In this document: positions 1-13,969 of the stretch, piece after piece
Layout: each line of letters opens with the position of its first letter
How positions within the stretch are numbered: the first letter of the stretch is position 1
DNA from: Daphnia carinata
Lineage: Eukaryota; Arthropoda; Branchiopoda; Diplostraca; Daphniidae
Assembly (NCBI RefSeq): GCF_022539665.2
Contig: NC_081333.1
Span: forward strand, 6,384,971-6,448,970
Length of the DNA stretch: 64,000 nucleotides
Direction of reading: 5' to 3'
Position numbers and translations under genes: made by a program
Notes under the pieces: model-generated
Databases searched by the model: none
What the model saw: only the letters and a program-made list of their open reading frames with translations
Told to the model about the DNA's origin: nothing

Positions 1-3000
1 GCTCTCGTTCGTCATTGCGTCCTATTTTGGCATCTTTTAAAAGAAAAATCAACTGAAAATTCCAAACGTGCGTGCGTGTGATTGAAAAATAAAAGTTTTT
101 GGTGGTGGTAAAAGTTTAGAAAACACCAAAAAATGGTGTTTCCTATTTTTTAAAAATTATTTTTGCAACTGGAGGCTTACGAAATAGTAAACAATTTCAA
201 AAAATATAATTTAAATTAAATATTCATTCTTCTTTCCAAAAATATGTTTAGCTTTTATTAATATACGATTTTAATTGCTTAGAAAGACACCCCTATTTTG
301 GGGTAACCTGGCTTGGAAACAGGATAAAGTTCCCTGTGCTACATTGTCTCGTATGCCACCATAGGGCCCATGTAAATTGCATATCTTACACTTGAGTACT
401 GAATCATTTGTATGCATTTACCTCCTCATTTATGTTTACCTTTAATCCCCTTGTAGTTTTATCGTTCGTGTGTTTGCTCTATTGTTCAGAAGCGGAAAAA
501 AGTTTAAATTATTTTTGTTTGTATGAAGTTTGAGTTTTATTCTAGCACTATCAATACATTGCTTTCCTCGTACGAAATACATGGAGTCAATTTACCCCCG
601 ATACAGGGCAAGTTGTCTTATTTTTTAAAAATCCCAATTACGGTTGTATAATATTAGGATTTCAGAAATGAAAATATGTAATAGAAAGCAATTTTTTTTC
701 TATTTTTTTTTTTTTAATCAAGGAAGGTTTTAAAATATGTAAAGGTGTAGATACGGGATATGAAAAACAAAAAAGTGAGCCGACTAGTACGAGTTTCCCC
801 TATGTTCAATATGTGCATAACCTTTGCGACTAAGTAAGACGTTAACATTGACATTTTAATCAAAACTGTATGTTAAAAAAATATTAGTAGCCAAGACGAC
901 AATCATACACGGGAAAACTCGTCGAGCAGCATTCCTTTATTATTATTATTATTATTTTTCTTCCCTTATGATTATTATTATTATTATTGGTATTTTAAAA
1001 TCCCAATGAGGCACTGTGTAGAGTAAATACGATCTGTACATTTCTGAAATCATTATTCTTTTCAAACCATTCTATTTCTTTTATCAAAAAGAGGTAGACT
1101 ATATGTCCACTGCTTTCCACCAAATTGTGACTGAACAACGCGCGTAAATAAGGCTATGAAGTACCACAATGAATTAGTTCTCTATTTTGGGATTAGGGAC
1201 AGTCTAAGCAATTTTAAAAACGTGCAAAACGCCCCACAAAAGCACAACTGCAAAAGTCCAGGCACTGTAAAAGTTTAAATGATAAAAAATATCAAAGTCT
1301 CCTACGAGATAGGGTTTCCGTTCAACAAAAATGGGCATCAATATCTGTTATACTTATAGTTTCGTGCGGGAGAACTGACGCCATTTTGATTTTCCTTTTT
1401 TTTATTTCTTGGGCATAGGTTTTGTTTTGTTTTTTCCAATGACAAATCGAGTGTCACATGTAGCATTCTTTTTGGAATCGCCATCCCCGACTGGACCATT
1501 ATCTCGGCTTTGAACTCATGCAAATGAGCATTTCAGTATGTTTAAACCTTCCTTGTACGTCGTTTTTTTCCCCTGCTTGTTTTTTTCAAATAAGGCTTTC
1601 GGATGTCTGTTGTCCGCTGATTGGAGCAAAAGCACTCGAGCAGCCATGGCTGCTGTATCCAATTAAATAACCTAAAAAATTACAGTAACTTTGCGTCTTT
1701 CTAGATTGTTTTCGAAGTTTCTGATTCAGCGCACAAAAACGCTGTTAGTTGTTAGGTGTTCGTCTTTCTTTGTACTCGCTCGTTGTTCAGAGATTTTATG
1801 CTTAGCATTATACGCGACTGGCCGAGTAGACCAATTGTTGTATTCAAAGTTTGATCATGACCGGCATTGGTTTGTCCTTCAGGCTGGTTTTGCTTGACGA
1901 GTCATATTTTATTATTAGGCAGCCCGCTTGACTTGATGATCTGTTGCTTCAGTAGAACCAGTTGAGCGAACAGGGAAATTTCCGCCGAATAAAACATAAA
2001 TAGCTAAACAAAGAAGCAAATCAGGGAATAAAAATCTATAAACTGATTTTATGGCATAGGGCATAATCTTGTTTGCATTTTAGATGATAAAATTCCAGTG
2101 AAGATATGATTTATAGCTAAAAGGCGACTTTACACGCAAACACGATCATACACATTAAACTCGCCGATAGCAAGTTCATTTTCAAAGTTGTTGCACTTGT
2201 TTTGCTTCTAAATACCTCACGGTTATGTTGTCCGTTTTCGTCCTTTTGCTGTACAAGCAACTGTCCGTAAAGCTGAATCGCCGTTTCATTGTTGTGCTAT
2301 AATGACTTCCAGTTCACCAGACACGAACAAGCTGGTTTTTAATGAGCTAAATTTAGGCTACTGAAACGAGATACCTGAATGCGCCATGTTTCAAATATTT
2401 ACATCCAGTTTTTTCTACATGTTTTCGTGACAGACCAAATAAAGTTTTTGGTTCAGTTATATTGCAACAATTGTAAGAGCAGGTGCGCCCCCATACGACA
2501 TTTTTGAATGTGGATTTCATGGAGGCCTAGGCCTAAAGTTTGTGGTCTACACAGTCATACTCTTTATGTAAAACAACAGAAAAACAAGAATAAGTTAAAT
2601 TTTTTGAATTATTAATTTCTGCTACCAGAATATAGCCACACGTTGTTCAATGCATTACAATTTAATTTACGTTAGCGTCGAAAGCATTGACGGGACTTCA
2701 AGTCAACGACTTCAGTCCTACATAACCTGGCCAATGAGCAATCCCTACAGGAAGAGTTTTCCAGGCTGGAGCGAGTAATTGAATATGTAGGGTGAACGCA
2801 CTTCGAACAGTAGAACAAAGGGATGATGACATCTGAATTTGATGACAGTTGCAATATTACCTTCCATTCGTCACGCTATAACATGGAGTAAATGCATGTA
2901 AAGAACTTACTATACTCATATGCGTTTGTTACGATTATAATTATAATGGGATGTTATGAAATTGGGTTGCGAAAATACTTACATAGTAAAAATGTACACA

Positions 3001-6000
3001 ATATGTTGGGAAAAACAAAATTTTTAATGTGAAAAACCTTTGGCCAACCGAAATGTAACACTGATGTCGCTGCTCGCATGAAACAAGTTTGATTTCTTAA
3101 AAGCTAGGGTCGCAAATTTTATGACGAGTATTGCATTGTTTATTTTAAGTTTTACCTAATTGGCATTCGACTGAACAATATTGCTGAGACAAATCGATAG
3201 GCCATCGGCCTAATGTGAATATGTAAGGGCTGTCATCTCCTTATTTATTTCAATCTGAAACTCACATTTTCTGTCGTCTTAAAATTTTCTAGACCTTACA
3301 TTTCAGTTATCCCTTAGACGTCGCAAAAAATAATGGTGAACACAACCGCAGAAGGACGAAGTGCCGGCTGGAAATTAATTAGGCCTAATTATTAAATCAT
3401 CAGTCTAAATATAAGTCTAAATGATTAGCCTAAATATTAATTGATATTCCAGAAGCAAGCAGAAATAATTTTCTTTTTATTTGTAATCCGTCGGACAATG
3501 AGAAATGCAAAAAAGGGCTTTTATTAAAAAGGGACCTCAATGAGGACATAATTATAATCAAATCAACATTTTCGTATTACACTTTGTTAACTGCTTTAGC
3601 TAATTATAGATAGAGGAACCCGTTTGGCAACGAAAAAATATTGCAAATTATAGTTCAAAGCCGAGCATTCTGTTCATTGTCACTAAAAAAAACAGAGCGT
3701 CTCTCGGCAAAAAGGTTTCACAGTTTCAAATGCAGCTTTGATGCCCAAGCTTTAGCACTAGATTTGCGCTTGTACGTTTAACTAATATTTGCAGAGTTAG
3801 CTTGCGCTGACAATGCCTATAAATAAAACTTAGGATAAAGCCTCTTCGAACGCTTTTTTTTTCGTTTTTATATTTCGTCTGCTTCAACGTCAGCAAGAAA
3901 TACAAAACTTTGCTAAGGAGCAGACTGGTTATGAAGGTTGTTTGTGAGACCAAGAGCTGCGGCGTTGTAGAATAACTATGTCTCTGCTAGGAAAGGGAAG
4001 GCAACAGCTATGCGTGCTGCGTCCCAGCTATCGGTCTTCGAATTTTCTTCACTAATGGACAGAGAAAGGTGGGCGACAACACCCGAACCGAAAAGTATAA
4101 CTTGATCGAGAAAGGGCAATCAGAGTACACAGAGAATGTTATATGGTAATCATCTAATTAAAACTGTCCTTATCCTACCTGACAGTCTTGACTCATGCAC
4201 GGCACGGCTACGTTAGATGAATAATTAATCAAGATGTCGTGTACCCGTTTCCAATGCTATTTTCCCATCTTCTTTTTCGTCGTGGCAATACAACAGCAGA
4301 AATTCTAGTTGCCGATTGCGTTCAAAAAGTGGCAAAAAAAAAAACAAACAAAATAAAATAACTAAGTAAAAATAAAATAAAATCACAAATAAAAAAAGAA
4401 AATACCAGGTCAACCTGGTCGTTGCCTTCAACTTTCTTTCTTGCAGGAATTGAAGGAAAGAGCTATTGCATCTCGGCATCGTATATCCACGAATTCCAGG
4501 TCATATGTATATACAAAATGCACGTGTTTACAACAGAATTGGCATAAACCCTCTTCGGGTTTCGTTCATTTTGCAAATACAGACAAACTGACTGAACATA
4601 TATCGTGACGGGAAAAGGGCTAAAAAATGTAATATTGTGGTCAGAGGGCTCGACGTATATTCTCACCGTGCCGCTAATGTGTTATGCTCCAGTCAAACGG
4701 TTTTTTATAGAAACAAAAGAAAAGAGAATTTAAAAGGGCATTAAAGATGCGCTACCTAGTTAAGAAGTTCACACGTGAAAATAAAGCCCTGCAAACGTAA
4801 CTTTTTTGTTCTCTGGGCAAGTTATAAGAAATTCATTATACACAATAAAATTCCAAATCGATTAACGAAGCTGAGCTTTCAGTACTTCGAGTCGTGAATA
4901 AAACTAACTAAAATTTTACATAACAAATTCAGCTTTGGCGTTTCGAACCACATTGTCAGTAGCGATGACACAAACCATCATGCAAATGCAATTATCCATT
5001 GTTTCGGTGATTGTACCAACTTGAGAAAACGGCAATTTTCGATAAAACTATTTATTATAAACTCTGGTCTTCTGTGCCGTGCCAAGAACCTACAAATTTT
5101 GGAACAAATATCTGCAAACGCGACCCCTAATATCGTTGACTGTGAGGAAACGACAAGTAAGAATAAAAATAAAAAATTCAGCCATCTAATATCATAAACT
5201 TTGAAATTCCAAACTAGTAGAATTTAAATTTTAAAACGAGGTTTTCAAAAACTGAATAAAACGAAATGCCGGAAATACATCTACATATCCGTCATCCTCA
5301 GTTACGTTACGTTGCTCATGGAATTTCAAGGCGTTTGAGTATGACCAGCATCGGTACTCAACGTTGGCTGGGAGTAAAACTGCTCTTTGATTCTATTAGC
5401 GTGTCTGCTGGTCAATTTAGAAAATAAGAGCAGAGATGCGTAAATTTTTAGCATTGTGCGGTGTTCACCTATGCAGCGCACTAAAATACAGAGCAAAAGA
5501 AGTACTTATTCCAACTCCACCTGTTTATTATATAATTTCCGCTGATTTTTTATGAGGCGGGGCTATCTTTTATTTAATTTGCATCTTCTTTGCATAGACT
5601 GTTGGTAGTAGTCATACTAGCTAATCGAGTATTTTAATGATCTGTTATCAGGAGTTGAGAACGTTACGTCAGAAGCCTATATTTGGTTTTGTAAGGCGTT
5701 TTTGATAATGATATATAATGATAAATAATGATATTTTGATATAAAAATGTTCTTACTAACTACAGCGTCTGTAAGTTGCAATGATGGCTAAGGAAGTTCA
5801 CGTTAAGAAAACTTACGAAATGTTTGTCCATACGTCCCTGTTTACATTATACCAAATTTTGAAAGATATCGAGCAATGTGACGGACTTCTCTATCAAGTG
5901 ACCTATCAAGATTGCCCTCCAAAAGTACACCGCAGAACATTTTACGCCTCGTTAAAACCCCACTTAGAAAAACGATCAGTGGTTAATTCGTAGACAGCTT

Positions 6001-8484
6001 TTCCGATGTTATACGGGTCAGTTTGTTCATTTTCAAATGGCAGAATCTATGACGCTGTGCATCGCTAGATCTGCACGGCTAAGAAATATAATTTTTAAAA
6101 ATGGTTTTCGCGTTTTAGCCCAAAATGTATTACGGCTTAGGGACTACTCAAACATCAAAACCAATATGGAAATACCAAATTTACTAAAATATTTGGGACC
6201 TGAATATTATGCTGTTTTCACCAACTTGTTGCTACCAAGCGAAATAATTGTAAAACAAGACCGATTGTAAAGCTCGCGATTCGCTGACGGATAGAACTCT
6301 GCATCTACGTACATTTTCCTTGCATTTATTATGAGTCAACGACGACAGAGTTGTCTTGGTTGAGAAACAAAATATACTGTAAGATATAGACAGAAGAAGA
6401 AATTTGGTGACCGGTTTCGAAAAAAAACTGGATTATACGCTGCCAAAAGGTGAAAACAACTTTATTATCATCGCCAGGTCACGTTGAAATCTAGGAGGTG
6501 GTTGACGAAGATTTCGTGCCCAGACTATGAAACAGTGGACAGAGAGAAATTGGTTACGTTTATTCTAGATCCCGTTCGGCTGCCTCTTTTTCTTTTATCA
6601 GCTTTCCTTTGCTCGGTTTTTGCTCCCTACCATTTTGGATAGCGAAGGGAAAGATGCACCTGTCATCGATCAACGTCGTAGCCATCTCTGTAGATGCAAG
6701 CGAGAGTTCTTCCTTTCTCGAGTTTTTGATTATGGTAGCATAGCTTCATTGGTTTCCCAGAATATGTATCCAGGTCTTTGTAGGGACAACGCACTTAAAA
6801 GAGGTAACAAAATTGACTTCCATTAATTGTACATGCAGACTGTTGATGACATTAATTTCTTTTCTTGTGTGTATCCAAAATCAACATTTTCCCTGTGGAA
6901 CTACCGCGATTAACTAGATATCCTACTATTCCTATTGCTCGGCAATCACATCAAACTATTTGAATAGAAGTTCGATATGGTACATTCTGTTTCATGCAGC
7001 ACCACATGGGAATCGTATGGTAACATGGAATTTTGCATTTGTAGCATTAACGTCTCAGCACCGACTGTCCTATTATATTGTCACGGCCATGGATCTTGTA
7101 CCAAGATAGAGATATTTTAACATAGATATACAATATTTTACCTACATTTTAACCTGCAACTGACTTATCTTATTTTCAATATCACCTGCATATGGCAAAT
7201 CATTTCATTTGGTATTGTGGAAACATTAGGCTAGGGATATACACAACACCATGAAATAGTCACTGTGTTGGTAACAGAAATGATAAACCAAAAAAGGTGA
7301 ATCCTTTAGCCTTACTTTTTTTTTCCTGCTAGGGTCAGTTTTGGCATGTGTCAAAAATTCGATCCGTCGGAAAGGGAGTACAGCTGTAGCTTCCAAAAAT
7401 TTATTACTGACTATCTAGTTTTTCAATGGCAATGCTTAAAACATTGTGGACATGCACATGGCAGAATGTAGGACTATTCCACAAGATGTATCGACAAAAG
7501 TAAAAGCTACTGGTATCGTTAACGTCTTTACTCCGTATTATAAAGGCTGTTACAGTAACCGGAACTTTACATTCAATAGCACTGGAACACCGAAAAGTCA
7601 CTTTGAAAAGTTAACAGGTGCCAGTTACGATTACGCTTATTAATGAAAAAGTCACGCCATTTTTTGTGATTTTCAACCCCATTTTTTCTCCTTTGTTATA
7701 GGCTGCCACAACTAACAAGAATTAGATCCCTCACCTCAAAAACAGCGTAATTTTTTTGGGCCCCTCACATCTAAATTGGGAGAACGTTTCAAATTGAATT
7801 TGAGCAGTGGAAATTGTTTACTGAGTTCTCAAAGTTTGTTTTAAATATAGTTGTTGAGCAATTTGACAATGCTGAGACGTCTTAAGATAATTCCAAACCA
7901 AACTAATTGCCCTAACGGTCGTTTCGACAAAATAAAAGGGCAGATGAGGTAGAAATTCTGTTTCGTAACACCTACCAAGTTTGTCTTCAAAGAATTTTTC
8001 ACAAAGCTAAAATTATGTCAATAAAATTTCGCAGATACCAAGAGTAAAAGTCGTTATGCGGTGTCCCTTGACGATTCGAAGTCATAGCTTACAAAACAAC
8101 TGTTCCTGTTTTTCCGTGTCATCCTAATGCCGAATTATTGACACTCAAAGATAATTCAGACTGACTGGTTCTTCGACGTCCTGCTTTACAAAACCGATAG
8201 CAACACGTTCGACATAACCAGTTGCTCATTCAATCACCATCCTACATTCTACTTTTGAGTTTTTATACGAATGCTTCCACATACATTTCGATTAACTGTA
8301 CCAAAGTTCAAAGAACCCGTGAAATATAAAGTTTAATTCAACATTCGCTATTTTTTAAAAATTACAAAAAACATTCCCTTTTATCAGCAGCCTAATTGGC
8401 CCTTTCTAATTGCATTGATTGTGCAAGCCTATATAATGGATGCACCACTTTGGGTGTACCCAAAAACAGACTGAGCGTAGCTCT
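1..8484. other. AT-rich region without recognisable gene
   Basis: Only short open frames (77 codons or fewer) occur here, and none resembles a known family or shows a convincing chain of splice sites. The DNA is AT-rich with many homopolymer runs and a TTA/ATT microsatellite near position 940. The stretch lies downstream of the HADHA stop codon on that gene's strand, so its right edge (about 8300-8484) should contain the HADHA 3' UTR. I found no canonical AATAAA close to the stop. Exons of a distant gene or a UTR could be missed. Confidence 0.5.
935..990. repeat. TTA/ATT trinucleotide microsatellite
   Basis: Two blocks of consecutive TTA/ATT triplets flank a short TTTTTCTTCCC interruption. 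This is a simple-sequence repeat with no coding potential. Confidence 0.85.
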
Positions 8485-11400
8485 CTAAGCACGGACGTAA
8501 AACTTCTTGTTGCTTTTGCTGTGATCCAGTAGCAATTGGCAAGGCGTGAAACACTTGCCATATGCAGCTTCAAATTTTCTCATAATGGTAACTAGTTTGT
8601 CAGCTCCAAATTCATCCACGAATCGGAAAGGTCCACCAGTAAATGGAGGGAAGCCCAAGCCAAAAACGGCTCCAATATCGCCTTCCGCCTGGTGATAGTA
8701 AAAAAACATTTAAGACTTGCTCATTCGTACCATATTGATGACTTTTTTTTACCGGATTGGCAAGAATACCTTCTTCTAGGCACAACAACGCCTAAATAAA
8801 GCAAGTAAATTGATATAAAGCAAGATATCAATACACGTAAAATTTCATTACACGTATGTCTTACCTCGTTAATGAAACGCGAAGCTAGTCTAAATTGGAT
8901 ATCCTCATCACTTTGTAATCCTTTGGGAACCAGCGAATATTTTTTAAGGACGTCAAGAGCCTCGGTGCAAACTGGTTTCTCGCCTTTGAATCCTTTCTCG
9001 TACACAAAGAAGCCCTTTCCTGACTTTCGACCTAGGACACAAAGGTAAGACTAAATGTTTCAAATAAGAAAAATTTGATAAGGAAAACGTGATACCAGTA
9101 ATTCCGGCCTTGACTAAGGAATTTAGAACTTCCGGATTTGCTCCCGCAAAACGCTCACCAAAACACTTGGTTAAGTATTCTCCAATGTGGGCGCCGACAT
9201 CAATACCTACTTCATCCGTCAACGTAACCGGACCAACAGGGAAACCGAAACTTTTACCCAGTTTGTCAAGCTTTCGTGGTTCGACTCCTTCCAGCAGAAG
9301 CCTAAATAATCGACATAGCTTGATTGAGCGAATATTCTTAAACAAGTTACATGCCTGTGCGTCTACCTGTAGGCCTCAGCCATCATAAAGGAGAGAACGC
9401 GTGAAGTGTAAAAACCCGGACCATCGCCTACTGTGATAACAACTTTACCCTGTCGTAGGCCAACATCTACAGCTGACGCAATCGTGTCGCGTGAAGTTTT
9501 CGGGTTAGTAATGATCTCCAACAATTGCATTTTGTCGACTGGAGAAAAGTAATGCATGCCAATGACCTATTGCCACCAAAAAGAAAGGAAAAGAAAAAAC
9601 TGTACAATAGGTTGTTCAGCTCCAGCTGATGGGCTACGACAAAGGTTGACGTGACACTAGCTCTTTTTTAAAAATTATTAGACGCACAGCATTTTCAAAA
9701 TTGTGGGTATTTGATTACCTTTTCGGGTCTCTTGCTGGCTTCTGCAATTTTCGTAATTGGTAACGCACTAGTGTTTGTCGCAAAGATGCAATGTTCTGGG
9801 ATAATATTTTCCACTTCTTTGACGATACGATGTTTAAGGGCTAAATCTTCAAACACAGCTTCGATTACCATGTCACAATGTTTGAAGGGCTCGTAGCTTA
9901 GCGTTCCAACTAAATTGGAGGCAATACGATCGCGTTCGAAACTAGGGAAATAAAAAATAAATGTAAAATTCCAGCTCTAGCGCTTACGAAATACTTACCT
10001 AGTAATTTTTTTTCGCTTCATTGATTTATCTAACCCAGCATACACTTGATTTTGCCCACGTGCTAGACCACTAGCAGTTGCATCTTTAAGCAGAACTTCA
10101 AATCCTTTAACCGAAACCTGTGCTATACCAGCCCCCATTAAACCAGCGCCTATGACGCCAATCGTTCTAGCATGGGCAACAAAATTAATTTACAAGATCA
10201 CACGAGAATTGCTTTAAGAAATTACTTTGCCGAACGTTCAGGTTTTCCGAATCTATTCTTTTTGCATTCTGTTTGGCCATGAAACAAGCCAATTAATCCT
10301 CGTGATTCTTTAGTCGCAGTCAACTGACCAAAGCCTTGATTTTCAGCAACGTATCCGGCTTCAAATCCTTTATCTACAGTTGTTCGTAACACTTCTAAGA
10401 TCTACGTAAATCAAAATGATCTATTAAAATAAAATCTATTGCCAATAAATAACAAGAGTGCTTCTACCTTTAAAGGTGCTGGGTATAGCCCATTGGTTTG
10501 CTTCATCACCTGCGCTTTGGCTTTGTTGAAAATGTAATCTTTGACAAAATTATACTTTAATGCTGCTGCCAGGATGCGATCGGTGATTGGCTTTTCGCGC
10601 TTGGCCTTTAGTGTGCCAGATGCTAAATTTTCAGCTGTCTGAACAGCCACTTTTTCCAAATGCTGCAAAGTTCTAGAAAATTTCATGTATACAACAAGTA
10701 GCAAAGATTTTTGATAGAAATTACTGCTGGTCAGGTTTATCCAATCCTGGGCCCAAAGGTTGTACAGTCATATCAACTAGACCCAACTTTTTAGCTTTGT
10801 CTGCCTTAACACTTTTCCCAGTTAGGACCATATCCAGGGTAGTTGGAAGGGATGTTAACTGCAAAAAACGCTGTGTACCCCCGCCACCAGGAAGCAGGCC
10901 TAAAAGTACCTCAGGTAATCCCAAAACTGTCTTACTCTCGGTAACAGCAATACGATAATGACATGCCATGGCAACCTAAATTTGAATAATACATTAAGAT
11001 AACATTTGTTTCATATATCACATTTTAAACTAACCTCAAGTCCTCCACCTATACAGGAACCCATTATGGCAGCCACAACAGGTTTTTTACTGTGTTCTAC
11101 CTCCTGCAGTAAATCTTGGCATACTAAATGAAATGATAAAATTGGATAGTAAATTTTTTTTAGCCAGAAGGGTTGATTTCTAGTTGAAATGTTTCACACT
11201 TTTCGATATCTTGGAAGCTTCTTCTGCTGATTTACATTTCTGAAGCATTGAGATATCAGCACCTGCCATGAAACAGCCTGGTTTCCCTGTAAGGTTTAAA
11301 GTTGATTTAGGTAACTGAAAACTGAAAATGTGTCTGCATGAATACTTGACATCAAAACAGTTGCACGGATATTTGCATCTTTCGTAATGGCATCCATGAT

Positions 11401-11849
11401 CTCTTTAAACTCAGCCATGGTTTCAAAATTAACTGTATTGACTTTGGAGTTTGGGGCATCAAGTTTGACCACAGCAATTCCATTTTTAACTTCATACTTC
11501 ATGTGCACATGGCCATCTACCCTTCTCGATGTTGAAAACTGACATGAAGAAAGCTTACCTGCAGAATAAAATCACTGCTACAATACATCAGAATTTCGTT
11601 TTATATAAGTAATATATAAGACAATAACAGTTCTTGGTTCGTTTTCATAATATGAAATGAAAACAAAAATTATGTGAAGAAGCATGATGTTACTGCTGGT
11701 TACAGATAAATACTTTGAAGTATGCCAAATAACTTGTACAAGATGTTTTAGAAAATTTTGGGAAAGAATTAAAAAAATTACTTACTTAGCCAGCTTCTCT
11801 TGCTGAATGGGACAAACCCTGAAATGGAAATAAATCTTCCGGTAGCCAT
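8485..11849 (-). CDS. HADHA: Mitochondrial trifunctional enzyme subunit alpha (enoyl-CoA hydratase / 3-hydroxyacyl-CoA dehydrogenase)
   Basis: The product hydrates long-chain enoyl-CoA and oxidises the 3-hydroxyacyl-CoA with NAD+ in mitochondrial beta-oxidation, in complex with the thiolase beta subunit. I read 14 exons on the minus strand: 11849-11786, 11558-11346, 11286-11200, 11123-11035, 10975-10725, 10672-10468, 10401-10226, 10166-9999, 9941-9719, 9566-9367, 9301-9096, 9031-8865, 8791-8753 and 8688-8485. All introns are GT-AG, and the exons sum to 2292 nt (763 aa plus stop), the length of the human protein. The N-terminus is a basic, acid-free presequence fitting mitochondrial import. 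The hydratase domain carries GGGLE (Glu151) and LPEVLLG (Glu173), the two catalytic glutamates of the family. The dehydrogenase domain has the NAD-binding [11 protein letters not shown] and the catalytic-type His in [11 protein letters not shown] (about 497). The C-terminus has [17 protein letters not shown]. Most introns are about 50-75 bp, but the first is 227 bp. No frame break was seen, so the gene is judged functional. Confidence 0.97.
11786..11849 (-). other. HADHA: HADHA first coding exon with mitochondrial targeting presequence
   Basis: The ATG at 11849 opens a 21-codon exon beginning [20 protein letters not shown], rich in Arg, Lys, Ser and hydrophobics and lacking Asp/Glu, as expected for a matrix-targeting peptide. 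The donor is GTAAGT immediately after 11786. The phase-1 junction to exon 2 (acceptor CAG before 11558) preserves the frame and yields the family's usual total length, which supports this start. Confidence 0.85.
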
Positions 11850-12746
11850 CACGAATCTAAAGTGATCTTTCGTTAATCGAAATGCAAAGATGTCTTGTAA
11901 CCGTTGTTCACTCGAAAATAAAGGCCTATGGTTTCTTATCTTTTGCTTCCTTCCATGTGATTCAGGATTAAAACAGCAAACAGGCGCTTTCTCCTTTGTC
12001 CTTGGGAATGGTTGTGAGGACGTCTTCCAACCCCACCTATTGATGAAAAGTAATAGCTTTTTCATTTGCTGAGCTCATTAACTCGCATCTCAGGCCTTTT
12101 CTTGTGTTCCATGCAATCTCTGGGAAGTCCCAGAGAAAAGCCAAGATTGCGCGGAATTTCTCAGGATAATGGTGTTCCCGATTCCAAGCACAACAGCAAA
12201 CTTTCGGCTATTTTCCTTGGTTGCTGCATGATGCATGATACTCAACAGCCATTGGTAAAAAAATATTACCAAATACCCTGTTCTTAGGATAAGGATAGGC
12301 TAAACTTTTGTTAACATGCGCTGATTATCCCCCTCCCCCCCTCATTAATCCGTCCGCGCAAGACACCCAGCGCTGTTAGAGCCCGTGTTAAAAAGCTCTG
12401 GAAACGATGGGTGTTCGGACACTAAGGGTTGGTGCTGTACTGTACATCCCGGTACTTTATTGACGCTTGGAAACTTGAATTTATTTATAAACAATTGGTT
12501 TAAGATTTTTCTGTATTCTACCTTCTACTATAGGATTACATGGAATATGGGAGATGAAGAACGCATATTCTTACTGTTTTGCAAACGCAACTTGCGCGTT
12601 GCCACATGTTTATTTCATACTAGTTTCTCCCTTCTGGGTATTCCTCATTAACTGTGATTATTGTATAGATATTTTTGCGGCTTTGTTGTCACGGCCAAAC
12701 GTAGGGAACCAATAGTCCAAACGTCGCTAGACAGATGCACGCAGTG

Positions 12747-12893
12747 TCACGAACCATTCGTCCAAGTACCGAGGGAGAAAAGTTCAAATGTCGGAAAACC
12801 GTTGGCATCTAGCACAAAATACTCTATCCTAACGACTATGCCATCTGGCACTCGCACTGTTCCGTTGTCGGTAACTATAACTCTCCCAAAATA
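12747..12893 (-). pseudogene. Isolated protein-like fragment, possibly cuticle-protein related
   Basis: The minus strand has an open frame of about 48 codons ending at a TGA at 12747-12749. It includes GTVRVPDGIVVRIEYFVLDANGF. The pattern of a PDG turn followed by a hydrophobic/aromatic strand and DANGF resembles the extended Rebers-Riddiford chitin-binding domain of arthropod cuticle proteins (PDG...V.Y.AD.NGF). The usual upstream half of that domain is missing, and I see no signal peptide or flanking exon. It could be a decayed gene fragment or chance. Confidence 0.25.
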
Positions 12894-13771
12894 AACATAA
12901 CATTTGTTAGTTAGTGTACACATGAATAAAGATACAAAGATACTGGTAATTTAAGTTTATAAAATGAAATGTTTCGATACTAACGTAATAATTGAATTGT
13001 TTACAAAAAAAGAGCAAATGTTTTTATCCGAAACCCATCGGGGTTCAATCGGGTAGGTAATCAGGAATGAAAAACCGATGCAACCAATTCATTTGCGGAA
13101 AAACATAATCGATCGATTTTTCCCGGTTGCTCCGATCACGATTATGTATCACGATTATGCCTCATTCCCTCCGCCTACCCTGATTTTTAGCATGAAAATG
13201 AAACAGTAGTCGTTTACAAAATGGCATCGGTGCAATCGGGGTAACCCAAAAGCTTTTCCCACCTTGCCCCTGGTGGACGAAGTGGTCTCCTGATTGTGTC
13301 GCAAATGATTTTTTACGGGACGATGCGGGGTACGGTTGGAGCCAAACGAGACCGATCCCTAATGTGATATGTAATGATAAAAATAAATCGAAGTGGGCAA
13401 AAAATTTTCAAAAGGCATTTATTTTATACTCGCTGGAATTTTCAAACAAAAAATGTGGGATACTAAGATACTGTCAATTGTAAAATACATCGGAACCCAC
13501 TTATTTGTTCAACTTTAATTGGACGAGCGAGAAAAACTATTTCAAATAGTTCACTTTGCTATTATTTGTTTCCGTTCGAATCCAGCAAAAAACAAAAACG
13601 ACCAGAAAATAAGGTTTTCCGCAAACACTATTATTTGTTTTTAACAATACGCTTTTCAAAGTAAACTTAACCAATAAGAAATGTCACCCCTAACACGACT
13701 AGCGACAGTATGGCAATGGGCGTTTGTTCAGCCGGAGATGTTCGACTTTGCCTTTCACAAAACACCACGGG

Positions 13772-13779
13772 GTAAAGTG
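13772..13779. repeat. Left 8-bp target-site duplication of hAT element (GTAAAGTG)
   Basis: GTAAAGTG directly precedes the terminal CAGGGTTGG of the element. The identical octamer follows its right end at 16332-16339. An 8-bp duplication is diagnostic for hAT-superfamily insertion. Confidence 0.9.
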
Positions 13780-13969
13780 CAGGGTTGGAAGCGATACTTT
13801 GAAAAAGTATCGGTATCGCGGTACCGATACTTCAATTTTCGAAAAATATATTGCGATACTACATTCAAGTATCGCACGCGTCACCGATACTTTTACTTTC
13901 AAAACGCCATCCAGGAGTAAAATTTATTACTAAGAAAAATAGTAGCCGGTGAAATAGGAGTGAAAAGAA

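Larger units (their letters stand above)
11850..13779. other. Intergenic region between HADHA and the hAT element
   Basis: This interval contains the HADHA 5' flank and no recognisable complete gene. A short minus-strand frame at 12747-12893 looks protein-like and is listed separately. Around 13030-13250 several related CAATCGGG/CCTACCC motifs occur in direct and inverted orientation, suggesting a small degraded repeat. I found no clear core promoter for HADHA. Confidence 0.5.

Noticed and set aside
5781-6270. Two short plus-strand frames (70 and 77 codons) considered as exons
   Set aside because: No splice sites connect them in phase and neither resembles a known protein.
9089-9388. Plus-strand frame of 99 codons within HADHA
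   Set aside because: It lies antisense across a HADHA exon and two splice sites and shows no family resemblance.
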